Shown piece after piece: positions 1 through 10,116 of a DNA stretch of 64,000 nt (the first letter of the stretch is position 1; each line of letters opens with the position of its first letter). The position numbers and the translations under genes are program-made. The notes beneath the pieces were generated by a model, which saw only the letters and a list, made by a program, of their open reading frames with translations, did no database searches and was not told the DNA's origin. Source of the stretch: Amycolatopsis sp. EV170708-02-1 (lineage in GTDB: Bacteria; Actinomycetota; Actinomycetes; Mycobacteriales; Pseudonocardiaceae); the NCBI RefSeq assembly GCF_022479115.1, contig NZ_CP092497.1, positions 4,092,001-4,156,000 on the forward strand, given 5' to 3'.

Positions 1-373
1 ACCTCCCGAACACTCGCATACCGGCAGAGCATGACTTCCTGGCCGCGTCGCGGTTCCATAGCTTCGGTTGATTTCACCGCACCCCCTCCTTCCGCTCGAA
101 CGGGCGAATAATCCCGCACTCGCCGGCCAGGGGAAGAAGACACAATTCTCAAGTGTTGCTGCCCGTTCGGGCAAGAGGCCAACCCTTCGGCTCCCAAGCC
201 GATGCTCACCGCACCGCAGGTCGGCGCATCACTGTGCCGGAAATGAACCGGCGGTGAAGCCGTGGCGGGCAGCATCCGGTTGGCGGCGCTGACGCGGTCG
301 GAAGGGAAGGAAGATCAACAGTGTCAGCGGTGTTCGCCAGTTCCGCAATTCCGGCTCGTCGAAAGGAATATTT
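1..373. other. No gene recognised at left edge
   Basis: I see no convincing coding region. Open frames here are short or arginine/proline-rich shadows. The last bases carry a Shine-Dalgarno-like GAAAGGA at 361-367 belonging to the TTG-start oxidase at 374. The window edge may cut the upstream gene. Confidence 0.5.
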
Positions 374-1792
374 TTGAACCGCAGGGATCTTCTCAAAGCC
401 GGTGCACTTGCTGCTGCCTGCGCCGTACCGGCCGTACGGCCTGCTCTCGCCGGAGCGGCTCCGGCGATCGGAGCGGCACGGGCATTCTCGGTGCCGCTGC
501 CGATACCGCGTGTCCTGCATCCGTCGGCCATTACTTCTGAAGGCGCGATCTACCAAATGACGATGGCGGAGACCGCCGTCGAAGTGCTGCCCGGCCGGAT
601 GACCAGGGTGCGTACGTTCAACGGCCGGTTTCCCGGACCGACGATCGTCGCGCGACGGGGAAGGCCCGTCATCATCCGGCAGACCAACAAACTGCACGTG
701 CCGACGGCGGTTCACCTGCACGGCGGCCACGTGGCGCCTGGCGACGATGGCTATCCGACCGACACCATCGAGCCTGGTGGCTCGCGCGACTACCGCTATC
801 CCAACGAGCAGCGTGCGGCTTCGCTCTGGTACCACGACCACGCCCACCACCATGAAGCGGAAAACGTGTTCCGAGGGTTGGCCGGGTCGTATCTGCTGAC
901 CGACGAACACGAGGAGAGCCTGCCACTGCCCAAAGACGAGTTCGACGTGCCGCTGCTGTTCCGTGGGGGACGTTTCGACGCTGAAGGTAATCTCGTCTAC
1001 GGCTCGGATCATGTCAAGGGGCCGGACAACGGCACCGTTCTGGTCAACGGCAGGCCCCGGCCGTATTTCCGTGTCGCCGCGCGGAAGTACCGATTCCGGA
1101 TGGCCAACATGGCCAATCAGCGACCCTTCGAGCTGAGGCTGCGAGACTCGTCCGGCATGATCCAGATCGGCTCCGACAACGGATTGTTGCCGGAGCCGGT
1201 GTGCGTCGACTCGGTGACGTTGTGGCCCGCCGAGCGGGCGGACGTGATCATCGACTTCAGCCGCTACCGGCCCGGCACCCGGCTGGTGCTGGAGAATGCC
1301 GCGCCACCATGGAATGAGCCGCCGGAGGTGCTTCGCTTCGACGTGACATGCGACGCCGAAGATGACAGCCTGATTCCCGATCGGCTCGCTTCGATCGAGG
1401 ACTTCGGCAGGCCGGTCGCCGAGCGTGAGTTCCGCCTGAGTTCCGACCCGAAGAACCATCAATTCCTCATCAACGGCAAGGAATTCGATCCGAATCGGGT
1501 CGACATCCGGCCGGGGCGCGGCGATACCGAGCTGTGGACGATCTTCAATGCCGATGAGCGGGTCCCGCATACCTTCCACACTCACCTGGAGCCGTTCCGG
1601 GTGATCGACCGTGACGGGCGCGGGCCGCGCGGACCCGAGAGCGGGCTGAAGGACACGATCGTCGTGCGTCCACGTGAGATGGTGCGGATCCTGTTGCGGT
1701 TCCACCGCTACACCGGTCGATACGTTTATCACTGCCACCAATTGGAGCACAACTCCATGGGCATGATGGGCCAGATGGAAATTCGCGGCTGA
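374..1792 (+). CDS. Tat-exported multicopper oxidase
   Basis: Secreted multicopper oxidase of 472 aa (laccase/bilirubin oxidase/CueO class), expected to oxidise phenols or metal ions with reduction of O2 to water. The N-terminus has a twin-arginine signal (NRRDLLKAG, then a hydrophobic stretch and an Ala-rich cleavage region near residue 28). All four copper motifs are visible: HLHGGH near 114, WYHDHAHHH near 152, HTFHTHLEP near 399 and YHCHQLEHNSMGMM near 452, where the last Met is the usual T1 axial ligand. TTG at 374 is chosen because GAAAGGA lies 6 bases upstream and the Tat motif follows directly. The family call is firm; the substrate is unknown. Confidence 0.93.
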   Translation: MNRRDLLKAGALAAACAVPAVRPALAGAAPAIGAARAFSVPLPIPRVLHPSAITSEGAIYQMTMAETAVEVLPGRMTRVRTFNGRFPGPTIVARRGRPVIIRQTNKLHVPTAVHLHGGHVAPGDDGYPTDTIEPGGSRDYRYPNEQRAASLWYHDHAHHHEAENVFRGLAGSYLLTDEHEESLPLPKDEFDVPLLFRGGRFDAEGNLVYGSDHVKGPDNGTVLVNGRPRPYFRVAARKYRFRMANMANQRPFELRLRDSSGMIQIGSDNGLLPEPVCVDSVTLWPAERADVIIDFSRYRPGTRLVLENAAPPWNEPPEVLRFDVTCDAEDDSLIPDRLASIEDFGRPVAEREFRLSSDPKNHQFLINGKEFDPNRVDIRPGRGDTELWTIFNADERVPHTFHTHLEPFRVIDRDGRGPRGPESGLKDTIVVRPREMVRILLRFHRYTGRYVYHCHQLEHNSMGMMGQMEIRG

Positions 1793-1802
1793 CCAGTGCG
1801 GG

Positions 1803-1844
1803 GTCGTGAGCGGTGGTCCGTCTTCCCTGATGACCGCTCACGAC
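1803..1844. terminator. Hairpin terminator with GTCGTGAG core
   Basis: Inverted repeat downstream of the oxidase: GTCGTGAGCGGT at 1803-1814 pairs with ACCGCTCACGAC at 1833-1844, giving a 12-bp stem and an 18-base loop. There is no clear T-run. The same GTCGTGAG core recurs in hairpins at 13664-13709 and 36783-36840, so it looks like a family of intergenic elements. Confidence 0.6.
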
Positions 1845-1959
1845 TCCGTGGTCGGCATATCGGCCAGTGACGACTATTCGCCACGCCAATACCTTCAGCT
1901 GTTCATGGAATGCTGCCATGCTGCTACAGCAGTACGGACAATTAGTTGATAGGGGAGGA

Positions 1960-2405
1960 ATGATGCTGACGAAAGGGCGAGTTCGCGGCCGTACGGCTGT
2001 CGCGCTCACGGCTGGTGTCGCTCTCATGTCCGGTGGCTCGACGCTGGTGGCGCCAGAGGCGGCGGCTTACCCCCAGGACCTGGGGAGATCAGGGTCTGCA
2101 AGCAGGTTCGCGGCCTTGAGGACCCGCAGCAGAAGTTCAGATTCGTCATCCGTCACCCCGGCGAAGGAAAGATCGCCGAGTGGTTGTCGCGTGGCTGGGA
2201 GTGCCGCACGGAGCGGAAGCTCGCCGCTGGTACCTACCGGGTGCGGGAACGGGAAATGCCCAAGAACTGCGAAGTTGCCGCCATCAGGGTGCTGGGATCT
2301 TTCGAGCTCATAAATGTGAAGAAGGCGACCGCCGTGGTCAAGGTCGAGAAGGATAGGACCACCACGGTCATCTTCGTCGACTTGTGTCGGAAGCCGAAGC
2401 CGTAA
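1960..2405 (+). pseudogene. Small secreted protein, reading frame broken at a C run
   Basis: Two frames together make one plausible secreted protein. From the double ATG at 1960/1963 (GGGGAGGA upstream) runs a signal peptide of about 35 residues with RGR then a hydrophobic core ending in APEAAAYP. The sensible mature sequence continues only in another frame, from about 2070, with IRVCKQVRGLEDPQQKFRF to the stop at 2405. It contains three Cys and a Lys/Val-rich end. One extra C in the run at 2070-2074 would join signal and mature parts. The family is unknown. It is either a one-base sequencing loss, a true pseudogene or, less likely, recoding. Confidence 0.6.
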
Positions 2406-2444
2406 GTTCTCCTGCGGACGCGGGCTCGGTAATAGACTTCCCGA

Positions 2445-3347
2445 ATGCGTAGCCGAACACCAGTGGTCGCAGCGATCAGCGTCGCAATCGCGTTGACTCT
2501 CGCCCTCGTCGCGATCATCACTCTCGGCCGTGGATCCCATGAACCGCCCAGAGGCCTCGATCTGGCTCCGCATCTCTCGTCCTTCGCCGCCGGGCTTGAT
2601 CCAGAACGACCGTACCGGCCGCCGAACGAGGCTGAACGCCGCGCTGGAGCCGATGGGTTCACTGCGCTTCTCGATGGCGGAAACGTAGCAGGAACCCGGC
2701 TGGAGGAGCTGGGATTCTCCATACGGGACGGTGTCGACTCGGTGACCGGTCGACGTTACACGCTTGCGATGAACGAACCTGAATCCGAGCGTGCCTGGGG
2801 CGTCTACCTGATCGATCGTTCAGCGCCCCCGTCGGTCGTTGTCGAGATACCGCATCCCAACTCGGACCTGCGGACCGAACAGATGGGACTGTCCTATTTC
2901 AGAATGGTTCCGGGCGCGGTACTGCTGATGGCGGGAGCGCACCGGCGTGCCGGTGTGCAGGCGGATGTCGCGCACCGGGAGAATTCGATGTTTCACGCTA
3001 TCGCCACGGAATTGGCCGAACGCGGATACGGCCAGATCCAGCTCCACGGATTTCACGACTCGAGCCAGCCCGGCAAGGATATCGTGCTCTCCACGGGAGC
3101 GGCACGGGTCGACGACACGGCGTTGCACATGGCCGATCGGTTGGAGGCGGCCGGATTCGCGCTGTGCCGTGCTTGGGCTGAATCGTGCCGCGGCCTCGAA
3201 GGTGCCGCCAATGTGCAGGGCAAAATGGCGGCCGCCAACGGCACGGCCTTCCTGCATATCGAGGTGAGCAGCACAATTCGCGCCGACGAGCGGAGCAGAG
3301 AGGTTGTGGTAGGCGCCCTCGCCGCCGCACGCGAGGCGAGCTACTGA
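2445..3347 (+). CDS. Membrane-anchored protein of unknown function
   Basis: 300 aa with one N-terminal hydrophobic segment (about residues 8-27), so probably signal-anchored and extracytoplasmic. Conserved-looking elements are EIPHPNSD near 134, MAGAHRRA near 162, DVAHREN near 174, HGFHDSS near 199 and HIEVSSTIR near 270. The spaced His/Asp/Glu residues resemble a metallohydrolase site, and the order loosely recalls N-formylglutamate amidohydrolase/zinc-peptidase folds. That is a guess from motif spacing. It starts 39 bases after the preceding broken gene, so the two may share a transcript. Confidence 0.6.
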   Translation: MRSRTPVVAAISVAIALTLALVAIITLGRGSHEPPRGLDLAPHLSSFAAGLDPERPYRPPNEAERRAGADGFTALLDGGNVAGTRLEELGFSIRDGVDSVTGRRYTLAMNEPESERAWGVYLIDRSAPPSVVVEIPHPNSDLRTEQMGLSYFRMVPGAVLLMAGAHRRAGVQADVAHRENSMFHAIATELAERGYGQIQLHGFHDSSQPGKDIVLSTGAARVDDTALHMADRLEAAGFALCRAWAESCRGLEGAANVQGKMAAANGTAFLHIEVSSTIRADERSREVVVGALAAAREASY

Positions 3348-3365
3348 GCTGTGATGGCCTGATGA

Positions 3366-3932
3366 TCAGTCCGGTGCGATGACGATCGGCCCCAACGGGC
3401 TGGGGAGTGCGGCCAGGTCGCGCAGCCGCCGGGGCGGAAAGTCGGTCCACGTCTCGCTGGGGTCGCGGGCGGCGTGCAGATGCCGGTCGAGGAAGCGCTG
3501 CCAGCGGCGCAGTCCGTCGACGGCGGTGGTGACGTCGAGTTGCCCTGCTTCGATCGCGTCGGCGAACTCGTCGAGGTCGAGCAAGCGCTGATGGCGTCCA
3601 TCGGTGGGTACCAGGACGTCGGCGTAGAGGTCGCGGACGGTGATCGAGTCCTGCGTGGTCGAGACGTGCACGAGGTCCACGTACCAGGTGGCCGGTCCGC
3701 TCTTGACGCGGTCGGTTCCGGGTGTGGACCGCCAGGCGGGTATGGACATTCTCACACCGAGGTCGAGCAACACGAACACGCGTTCCAGGAGCGTACCGCC
3801 AGGCCATGGAACGAAGCTGTCCGGCAGCTGGAACTCGTAGGCGAGGGTGTCCCCCAGACGGATGCCGGGCAGTGGCCCGAACAGCGGTGCCGGATCGCCA
3901 TGCGCGCCTCGCCAGACCTCAACCTGTTCCAT
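3366..3932 (-). CDS. DUF402 domain protein
   Basis: 188 aa protein convergent with the preceding gene (18 bases apart). The central part has the DUF402 pattern: WYVDLVHVSTTQDSITVRDLYADVLV followed by DLDEFADAIEAGQL. This family is related to the FomD/Ntdp nucleotide-diphosphate phosphatases, whose acidic residues bind divalent metal. The Asp/Glu residues in YVDLV, RDLYADV and LDLDEF fit that. It begins MEQVEVWRGAH and ends SPLGPIVIAPD. The substrate here is unknown and no functional link to neighbours is apparent. Confidence 0.7.
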   Translation of the reverse strand: MEQVEVWRGAHGDPAPLFGPLPGIRLGDTLAYEFQLPDSFVPWPGGTLLERVFVLLDLGVRMSIPAWRSTPGTDRVKSGPATWYVDLVHVSTTQDSITVRDLYADVLVPTDGRHQRLLDLDEFADAIEAGQLDVTTAVDGLRRWQRFLDRHLHAARDPSETWTDFPPRRLRDLAALPSPLGPIVIAPD

Positions 3933-4405
3933 GAACCATTCGTACCCGACACGGCGTGAAGGGGCTTCACATACTGAGGCAATCGGTCAAGCTGGCAGCA
4001 ACCGGACACCTCGACCCATCATGCGTCCTTTGTGGACAGGTGGGGATCTCGGGTGCCACCCCTTCGCTACCGTCAGGGTAGACAAGGAGGCCTTCACGAC
4101 GACTTGAGCTGGCAGCTTTGGCAACCTCCAACGTTCCCTTACCCTCAACAGACCCGGCCGCGTGCCGCAGGCCCGGCCTCGTTGAGCGCGTCCTCCCGCC
4201 CCTGCGTATGACGGCGAGTAGTGGTCATTGACGAGATTCCGCCGACGATTCTTATGACCAGGGGCCAGAGAAGCAGGTCATCATGCGTTAGCGAAACGAA
4301 CGACGGATGGCAAAGGAGCGCGAACGTGCCGGGCGGATGAAGGCAGAAGAGCCTGCAGTCGACGCCCTGTCCATATTCGGTGTGCTTCTCGGAAATGAGG
4401 GTGTC
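3933..4405. other. Intergenic, no gene seen
   Basis: The long minus-strand open frame across 4145-5254 is antisense to the subtilase and is rejected. An imperfect palindrome built on CTCAAC...GTTGAG lies at about 4147-4186. The region separates the divergent DUF402 gene and subtilase, so both promoters should lie here, but I cannot place them. Confidence 0.4.
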
Positions 4406-7400
4406 ATGCAGGCTTATTCGAATCCGCAGGCTGGTCGGGTCAGACGCAACCGGCCGTGTCTGCTCCTGGTGGTTTTCAGCCTCCTCTTCGCCATGATCGT
4501 CGTAGGCCGAGCGTCGGCGGAGCAGGCCGGTACCGACCGTGTGGACAAGCTCGCCGGCGGCGGTGAGCAGTCGCATCGCGTGACCTTGCTGACCGGTGAC
4601 GTCGTCACGTATTTCGAACGTGCCGGTGGCCAAGCGGGGGTGTCGATCGAGGCAGCTCCCAGGTCCGGGGAGGCCCCCATCTTCCGGACCAGGACCGATT
4701 CGGACGGCTTCTCGGTGATCCCCTCGGATGCGGAGCCCTACCTGGCGTCCGGGGCGATCGACCCGGAGCTGTTCGACGTCAAGGAACTCGTCCACCAGGG
4801 TTTGACCGACGCGAAGACCGGGAAACTGCCGGTGATCGTGAGCTATGGGAAAGGCACTCCTGCCGACGTCGTCACCCATCAGGCAGATGCCTTTCCCGCG
4901 AGCGACCGGACGCAGACCCTGCCGACCCTCAACGCGGCGGCCGTGAAGGTCCGTCGCGCCGAGGCGGGAGCGTTCTGGCGGGCCCTCGTCGGCCAAGGTA
5001 GCGACCCACAGACGTTCAATGGTGGGGTGAAACTTCGCCTCGACCGCAGGGTCAAGGTGAATTTGGACGAGAGCACGGCGCAGATCGGTGCTCCCGAGGC
5101 TTGGCGGGCAGGGCTCGACGGCAGCGGTGTCACCGTGGCGGTGCTGGACACCGGAATCGACGCCGCGCACCCTGATCTGGCGGGCCGGATCGCGGGTTCG
5201 CGGAACTTCACCACGGACCCGGACACGACTGACGGGTACGGCCACGGCACGCACGTGGCGTCGATCATCGCCGGATCGGGCGCGGCCTCCGCGGGCAAGT
5301 ACCGCGGCGTGGCCTCGGGGTGAAGCTGCTCAACGCCAAGGTCCTCGACAGTACGGGTTCCGGTGAGGAATCGCAGCTCATGGCCGGTATGGAGTGGGCG
5401 GCTCAGTCCGGCGCCCGGGTGATCAATCTGAGTCTCGGGGCGGGCCCTTCGGATGGCGGCGACCCGCTCAGCGAGATGGCCGACAAGCTCACCGCGGCAA
5501 CCGGTGCGCTTTTCGTGGCTGCCGCGGGTAACACGGGTGGGATCGCCATGGTGGAGGCACCGGCGGCGGCGGGTACGGCGCTCGCAGTGGGCGCTGTGGA
5601 CAAGGCGGACAGGCTGGCCGCGTTCTCCAGCCGGGGACCGCGGCTGACCGATGCGATGGTGAAACCCGAGATCGTCGCGCCGGGCGTGGACATCGCCGCC
5701 GCCCGAGCCGCGGGAACCGACATCGGGAAACCGGTGGGTGACCGTTACACGCGGCTTTCCGGTACGTCCATGGCCACGCCGCATGTCGCCGGCGCGGCGG
5801 CCATTCTCGCGCAGAAGTATCCGCGGTGGCGGTCAAGCGAACTTAAGGCGATGCTCACCGCGACGGGTAAGGACGCCGGTGTCACCTGGTACGAGCAAGG
5901 CGCCGGCCGAGTCGACATACCCAAGTCGCTGGCCAGCACGGTTCTCGCACCGGCGTCGATCTCCTTCGGACGCCTGGCTGGCTCCACCGGTAGCGCGAAG
6001 GTGAAGCGTCCGGTGACCTACACCAACCTCTCCGACCGCTCCGTCACGGTCTCGCTCAAGGCTTCCGTGACGACGTGGAAAGGTGATCCGGCGCCTGCCG
6101 GCATCGCCGCGCTCGATTCCGGCACCCTCGTCGTGCCGGGCGGCGGAACGGCCACGGCCATGCTGACGATCGATCCCGCGGTCGGCCGATCGGGTGCCTA
6201 TGGCGGCGTGGTCACGGCGATGGCCGCTGGTGGCAGGGCTGACGTCAGGACCCCGATCAGCTTCTACACGGAGCCCGAAATGGTCCCCTTGACCGTGAAG
6301 CTGACCGATTCCCAGGGCAAAGCGCCTGCGGCGCAATCGCTCACCGTCATTCGTGACGACTTCGACTGGATCGATCAGAAGAACAACGATCCGTTCCTCC
6401 CGCCGGTCTACCCGGTGATGGTGAAGGGCGGCGCCGGTGCCGTCTCCGTGCCGAAGGGGCACTATTCGGTGACGGCCACGATCGCCGAGCGGAGGGGGCA
6501 GACGCGGCGTGCCAGCCTGCTGGCCGCGGCCGGTGTCCTCGTGGACAAGCCGAGCGCCATCGCGCTGGACGCGCGCGCCACTGTGCCGATGCAGATCCAG
6601 ACCCAGGAGCTCACAGACACCCGAGAGCGCTTCAGCTCAGTACAGCGCACTATCCCCGGCGCACCGGTCGCCTTTGCGAGTGGTGTGCTCACGTCGGGAA
6701 CCGGCTGGAAGATGTTCGTCACGCCGGCCGCGCCTGCCGGGCACGGAACGGTGGGATCCCAGGACTATCTGACGCTCGGACAGGCGCTCGTCAGCCTGCG
6801 AGTCCGGACCGGAGCCGGGGAGCAGGTACTGCACCCTGAGTACGATCCCGTGGCACTGGCCGGGAAGTTCGCCGGCGAGCGGCAGGTGGCGGTGCCCTCT
6901 TCGATGGCCATGCCGGGCTTCGAGCCCGCCAAGGTCCTTGGCATGCTGACCGGTGACGCGGCTCAGCTGTCACTGGACCGGCGGGAAAGCGAACGGCTTG
7001 AGCAGCTTGTCCGTGGTGGCGACGCCGTGCTTCTGCTGAACGTGCGGAAGCAGCCGGAGTACATGTACAACGTCTATTTCCGTGATCGGAACGGCGTGCC
7101 CGCGCAGCACGTCAACAAGGTCGATCATCGACGGATGCTGGCGATCGACACCCGCTATCACGGTGACCGCGCCGATCTCGTCTACCGGAAGAAGTGGTTC
7201 GCGTTGCCCACGGACGGCCCGTCCAGCATCGCGCTCAGCGGGACCCAGTTCCAGGGGCCGGGCAAATGGACGGAGTACGTCGGGCCCGCCGACGACACGG
7301 TGTTCTGGAAGCGGTACGTGACTCAGATGGCACCGGGCAAGGACGGTGCGCCGGACTTTTCGACGACCTTCACCATGATCGCGGAGAATATCTTCGCCAC

Positions 7401-8217
7401 CGCGGGACGTGGGCCGGCGGAACGGTGGTTCCAGTCGCCGATTCGCGGTGGAGCGGCGAGCCACAACACAGGCGCCTTCCCCGTGCTGTGTTCGCTGTGC
7501 CGCGGCGATACCGGTGAATTCTTGCCTGCCGCTCAGTGGATGGATTCCACGCCGGGGCACTACAGCGAGCCGTGGCAGTCCGGCGAGTACCTCAGCAAAG
7601 TCGCCTTGCGTCAGGGCGGCGAAGAAATTCCTGCGGTGCGGCACCCGGAACTGCCCATACCGCTGTTCCCGCTCGGCCGCGGAACCGGGACCTACCGGCT
7701 GGTGTCCGAGGACACAGTGCCGGACCGTCCGGTGTTCGGCTGGCCGAACAAGGCCGTGCACAGGTTGACACCGCGGATCAGTACGGCATCGACGTTCGAA
7801 TCGGCTCTGCCGACGACCCTCCCAACCGGGTACGGATGCCTTGATAGCTGGCGGAAGTGTAGCTACCAACCGCTCATCACCATTGGCTACCAACTCGGAC
7901 TTGATCTGCTCAACCAGGCACCCGCCGGTCAGGTCCACGTCTTCGATGTCACGGCAGGTCACCACGACGGCGCGCAGGGAGCGGGCCGGATCAGCGAGTT
8001 CCGGCTCTGGTACTCGACGAACGACGGCTCCTCATGGAACCAAGCGGAGGTGGTTCGCGCCGGTGACGGCCGCTACACGGTACGGGTTCCGCATCCGAAG
8101 CTCGGCGACACATCGGGGTTCGTCTCGCTTCGCGCTGAAGCTTGGGACACCGCCGGAAACCGGATGAGTCAGACTCTCGACCGCGCGTACGCGCTGACGG
8201 ACCATCCCGCCCCGTAA
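4406..8217 (+). CDS. Secreted subtilisin-like (S8) protease, one-base frameshift
   Basis: Large extracellular serine protease, about 1270 residues if the frame is repaired. ATG at 4406 starts a protein with Arg-rich head and hydrophobic segment (about residues 18-36, ending GRASA), then a propeptide. The catalytic Asp is in VAVLDTGID near 247, His in GHGTHVAS near 279 and Ser in GTSMATPHVAG near 454. About 800 C-terminal residues of unknown function follow. The frame closes at TGA 5321-5323 just after GKYRGVASG and resumes as KLLNAKVLDS at 5323. One more G in the run 5317-5320 restores the usual RGVAxGxKLLNAKVLD. A convergent SSI-type inhibitor gene lies directly downstream. Confidence 0.88.
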
Positions 8218-8231
8218 CGCTGTATCCCCGG

Positions 8232-8269
8232 TCGCCGCGCGAGGAGAAGCGATCCTCTTCGCGCGACGA
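8232..8269. terminator. Bidirectional hairpin between protease and inhibitor
   Basis: Near-perfect inverted repeat: TCGCCGCGCGAGGAGA at 8232-8247 against TCCTCTTCGCGCGACGA at 8253-8269, with a short loop. It sits between two tail-to-tail genes and would end transcription from both sides. Confidence 0.65.
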
Positions 8270-8295
8270 TCGGCATGCTGAGGCTCCAGTGCACT

Positions 8296-8724
8296 CTAGA
8301 ACTGGAACACCGGACCGGTGCTGGTGCGGAGAATGCACTGGTTCCGGTAGATGTGGTTGAAATAGACCGGCAGCCCTCGCCACTCGCCCATCGCGGTGAC
8401 TTTCACCGGAGCGTAAAGTCCGCTGCAGGGTTTGCCGGGTACGCCGGGCAACCTGTCGAGGTTGCCGCGGGCGATATCGAGATCATGGCAGGCACCGGCT
8501 CCGTGGGGATGATTACCGCCCGTCGGGTCACAGTACAGGTATCGCGAGCGCGCGACGACCGACCCGGCCGGCCCATCGGATACCTTCAGTTCCATTTGTA
8601 TGAACGGCTGTGACTGTCGAGCCGGTCGTTCTGCTGTGGCTGCGGCGCTTGTGGCACCGACGGTGCCGGCGTGCGCGAGAAGGATCATGGCCAGGAATGG
8701 CCAAAGAGAGTATTTGTAGATCAC
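8296..8724 (-). CDS. SSI-family secreted protease inhibitor
   Basis: 142 aa Streptomyces subtilisin inhibitor-type protein (MEROPS I16) with a signal peptide (residues 1 to about 25, LWPFLAMILLAHAG). Four Cys at 65, 79, 100 and 130 match the two SSI disulfides, and YLYCDPTGG, ACHDL and the C-terminus STGPVFQF are family hallmarks. By alignment to SSI (Cys71-Pro-Met73-Val), the P1 residue is two after Cys100, which is Gly102 followed by Leu. Gly at P1 is unusual for a subtilisin inhibitor. The gene is convergent with a secreted subtilase, a plausible target. Confidence 0.88.
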   Translation of the reverse strand: MIYKYSLWPFLAMILLAHAGTVGATSAAATAERPARQSQPFIQMELKVSDGPAGSVVARSRYLYCDPTGGNHPHGAGACHDLDIARGNLDRLPGVPGKPCSGLYAPVKVTAMGEWRGLPVYFNHIYRNQCILRTSTGPVFQF

Positions 8725-9052
8725 TTCGAAACTCCGCTTTCTTCCCCTCGGCGAGATGAGGGGATCACATGGCGCAGGGTGCTTGGTCTACGTGCTCATC
8801 GCCGACGATCGGCAGAGACCTCAAGGCAAGGGCCAGGCCGCGGCCATCCACTTCCTCGACTTCACCTTGCTTTCGGGTCGCGGGGTCGGATCTCGCATGA
8901 TTAGCTCGAATGGCTGCCGCGCGTACCACCGCACGGTCGAGCGGGGCGCGTGTGGAAATACTCCTGCGTAGGAGGCTTACGGCCCTGGTTTTTCCGTCCT
9001 AGGAAGGTTAACGTTCGTTCATGAAGCGGTCCTGACCCGCCTGTGACCGCTA
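8725..9052. other. Divergent intergenic region, no gene seen
   Basis: Lies between the inhibitor gene (minus) and the sigma-factor gene (plus), so it should carry both promoters. I see no convincing coding sequence and cannot assign -35/-10 elements. Confidence 0.4.
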
Positions 9053-9643
9053 GTGGAACAAATGCGTCGGCCGAGATTCGATACACGGGAGCGACTTCTG
9101 ATGCCGATCCGGGAGCGCCGAGGGACGGCGAGCGTTGTGGCACCGGGGGATCGTCATGATGACTTGTCCAGTACCTACTGGCGGGAAGCCGCCAAATTGC
9201 GCGGATTTCTGATCCGGGTTGCGGCGAGCCGGTGTTCCTCGAGTTCCGATCCAGAGGACATCGTGCATGAGGCGCTCGTTCGCGCAGCGTGTTATCCCGA
9301 CCTTGATCTGGAGCGCCTTCCGCAATTTCTCGTCACGGTCGTGATCAGGCTGTGCATCGACGAAAGCCGCCGTACCACGGTGGCCGTACGGATGGCCCGG
9401 GATCGGCGGTTGTTCCCCGCCAGTTCGCAGGACCCCTCCGAGTCCGTGTGCGACAGGGCTGAGGCGCAATGGCTCGAGCGCCGACTTGCCAACTTTTCTT
9501 CGCGCGACCGGAAGTTGGTGTCGATGGTTACGGACGGCCTTCCTTCCGCGGAGATCGCGAGAGTGCTGCACATCACCCAGCAGGGAACGTATTCGGCGCT
9601 CTATCGAATTCGCCGCCGGATCAACAGCTGCTACGCGGGCTAG
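9053..9643 (+). CDS. ECF-like RNA polymerase sigma-70 family factor
   Basis: 196 aa. Residues about 45-110 fit sigma region 2 (YWREAAKLRGFLIRVAASR, then DPEDIVHEALVRA), and about 135-195 fit region 4 with a helix-turn-helix (PSAEIARVLHITQQGTYSALYRIRRRI). The order and size match extracytoplasmic-function sigma factors. No anti-sigma gene is adjacent. The start is uncertain: ATG 9062 or ATG 9101 would shorten the Arg-rich N-terminus. It could control nearby secretion or metabolite genes; this is inference from position only. Confidence 0.75.
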   Translation: MEQMRRPRFDTRERLLMPIRERRGTASVVAPGDRHDDLSSTYWREAAKLRGFLIRVAASRCSSSSDPEDIVHEALVRAACYPDLDLERLPQFLVTVVIRLCIDESRRTTVAVRMARDRRLFPASSQDPSESVCDRAEAQWLERRLANFSSRDRKLVSMVTDGLPSAEIARVLHITQQGTYSALYRIRRRINSCYAG

Positions 9644-10116
9644 AAACCTGAATCGTGCTCACGACCGATTGGGCTGCAATACTTTCTTGAACCGAGTTCA
9701 ACCGGCGCGGTCCGGACTTCCTGTTGTGTCATGCGGGTGATGGCGCGATGCGTCCAGATGGTCGTCGCCTGGAAGATGCGGCTCCGGCGGCCAGGAAACC
9801 TCGATCGAAAACAATTCACGTCTTACTCGGGGGATGTAATCAAAACACACGATCGGGTGTTGTGTGTAATTTGGGGTCGCGCCAGGATTGCAACACGTTA
9901 AGCATCGGTCACGCGCTGACCGCCGGTTGGGCGAGATTGGGGATGATCGAAGCTTGGGTTCGTAACTCTGCGATGCAGTGTTTCCTCATGATTTGTGCCC
10001 TTGTTGTCAGTGTCCTGGCCATGCCGGGCGCGGGTGGCCGGGGCGTTCGGCTGGGGGATTGAGCGCCGGTTCCGCGCGTGATGGCGCGGACGTCGGTGGA
10101 TAAAAGGTCGTGATAC
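9644..10116. other. Intergenic region with a small palindrome
   Basis: Open frames on both strands look like shadows. The stretch 9841-9869 holds a weak dyad (ACACAC...GTGTGT around GATCGG) that could be an operator for the following gene. No other structure was recognised. Confidence 0.35.

Noticed and set aside
206..1750. 514-codon minus-strand open frame opposite the multicopper oxidase
   Set aside because: It is antisense to a clearly conserved enzyme, has Arg/Pro/Gly-rich composition and no domain. It is a GC-bias shadow.
4145..5254. 369-codon minus-strand frame opposite the subtilase start
   Set aside because: Antisense shadow of a protease with intact catalytic motifs.
4406..8217. 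Programmed frameshifting as the reason for the split subtilase
   Set aside because: No slippery heptamer or downstream structure was evident, and the same one-base G/C-run loss occurs in unrelated genes, so base-call error or mutation is simpler.
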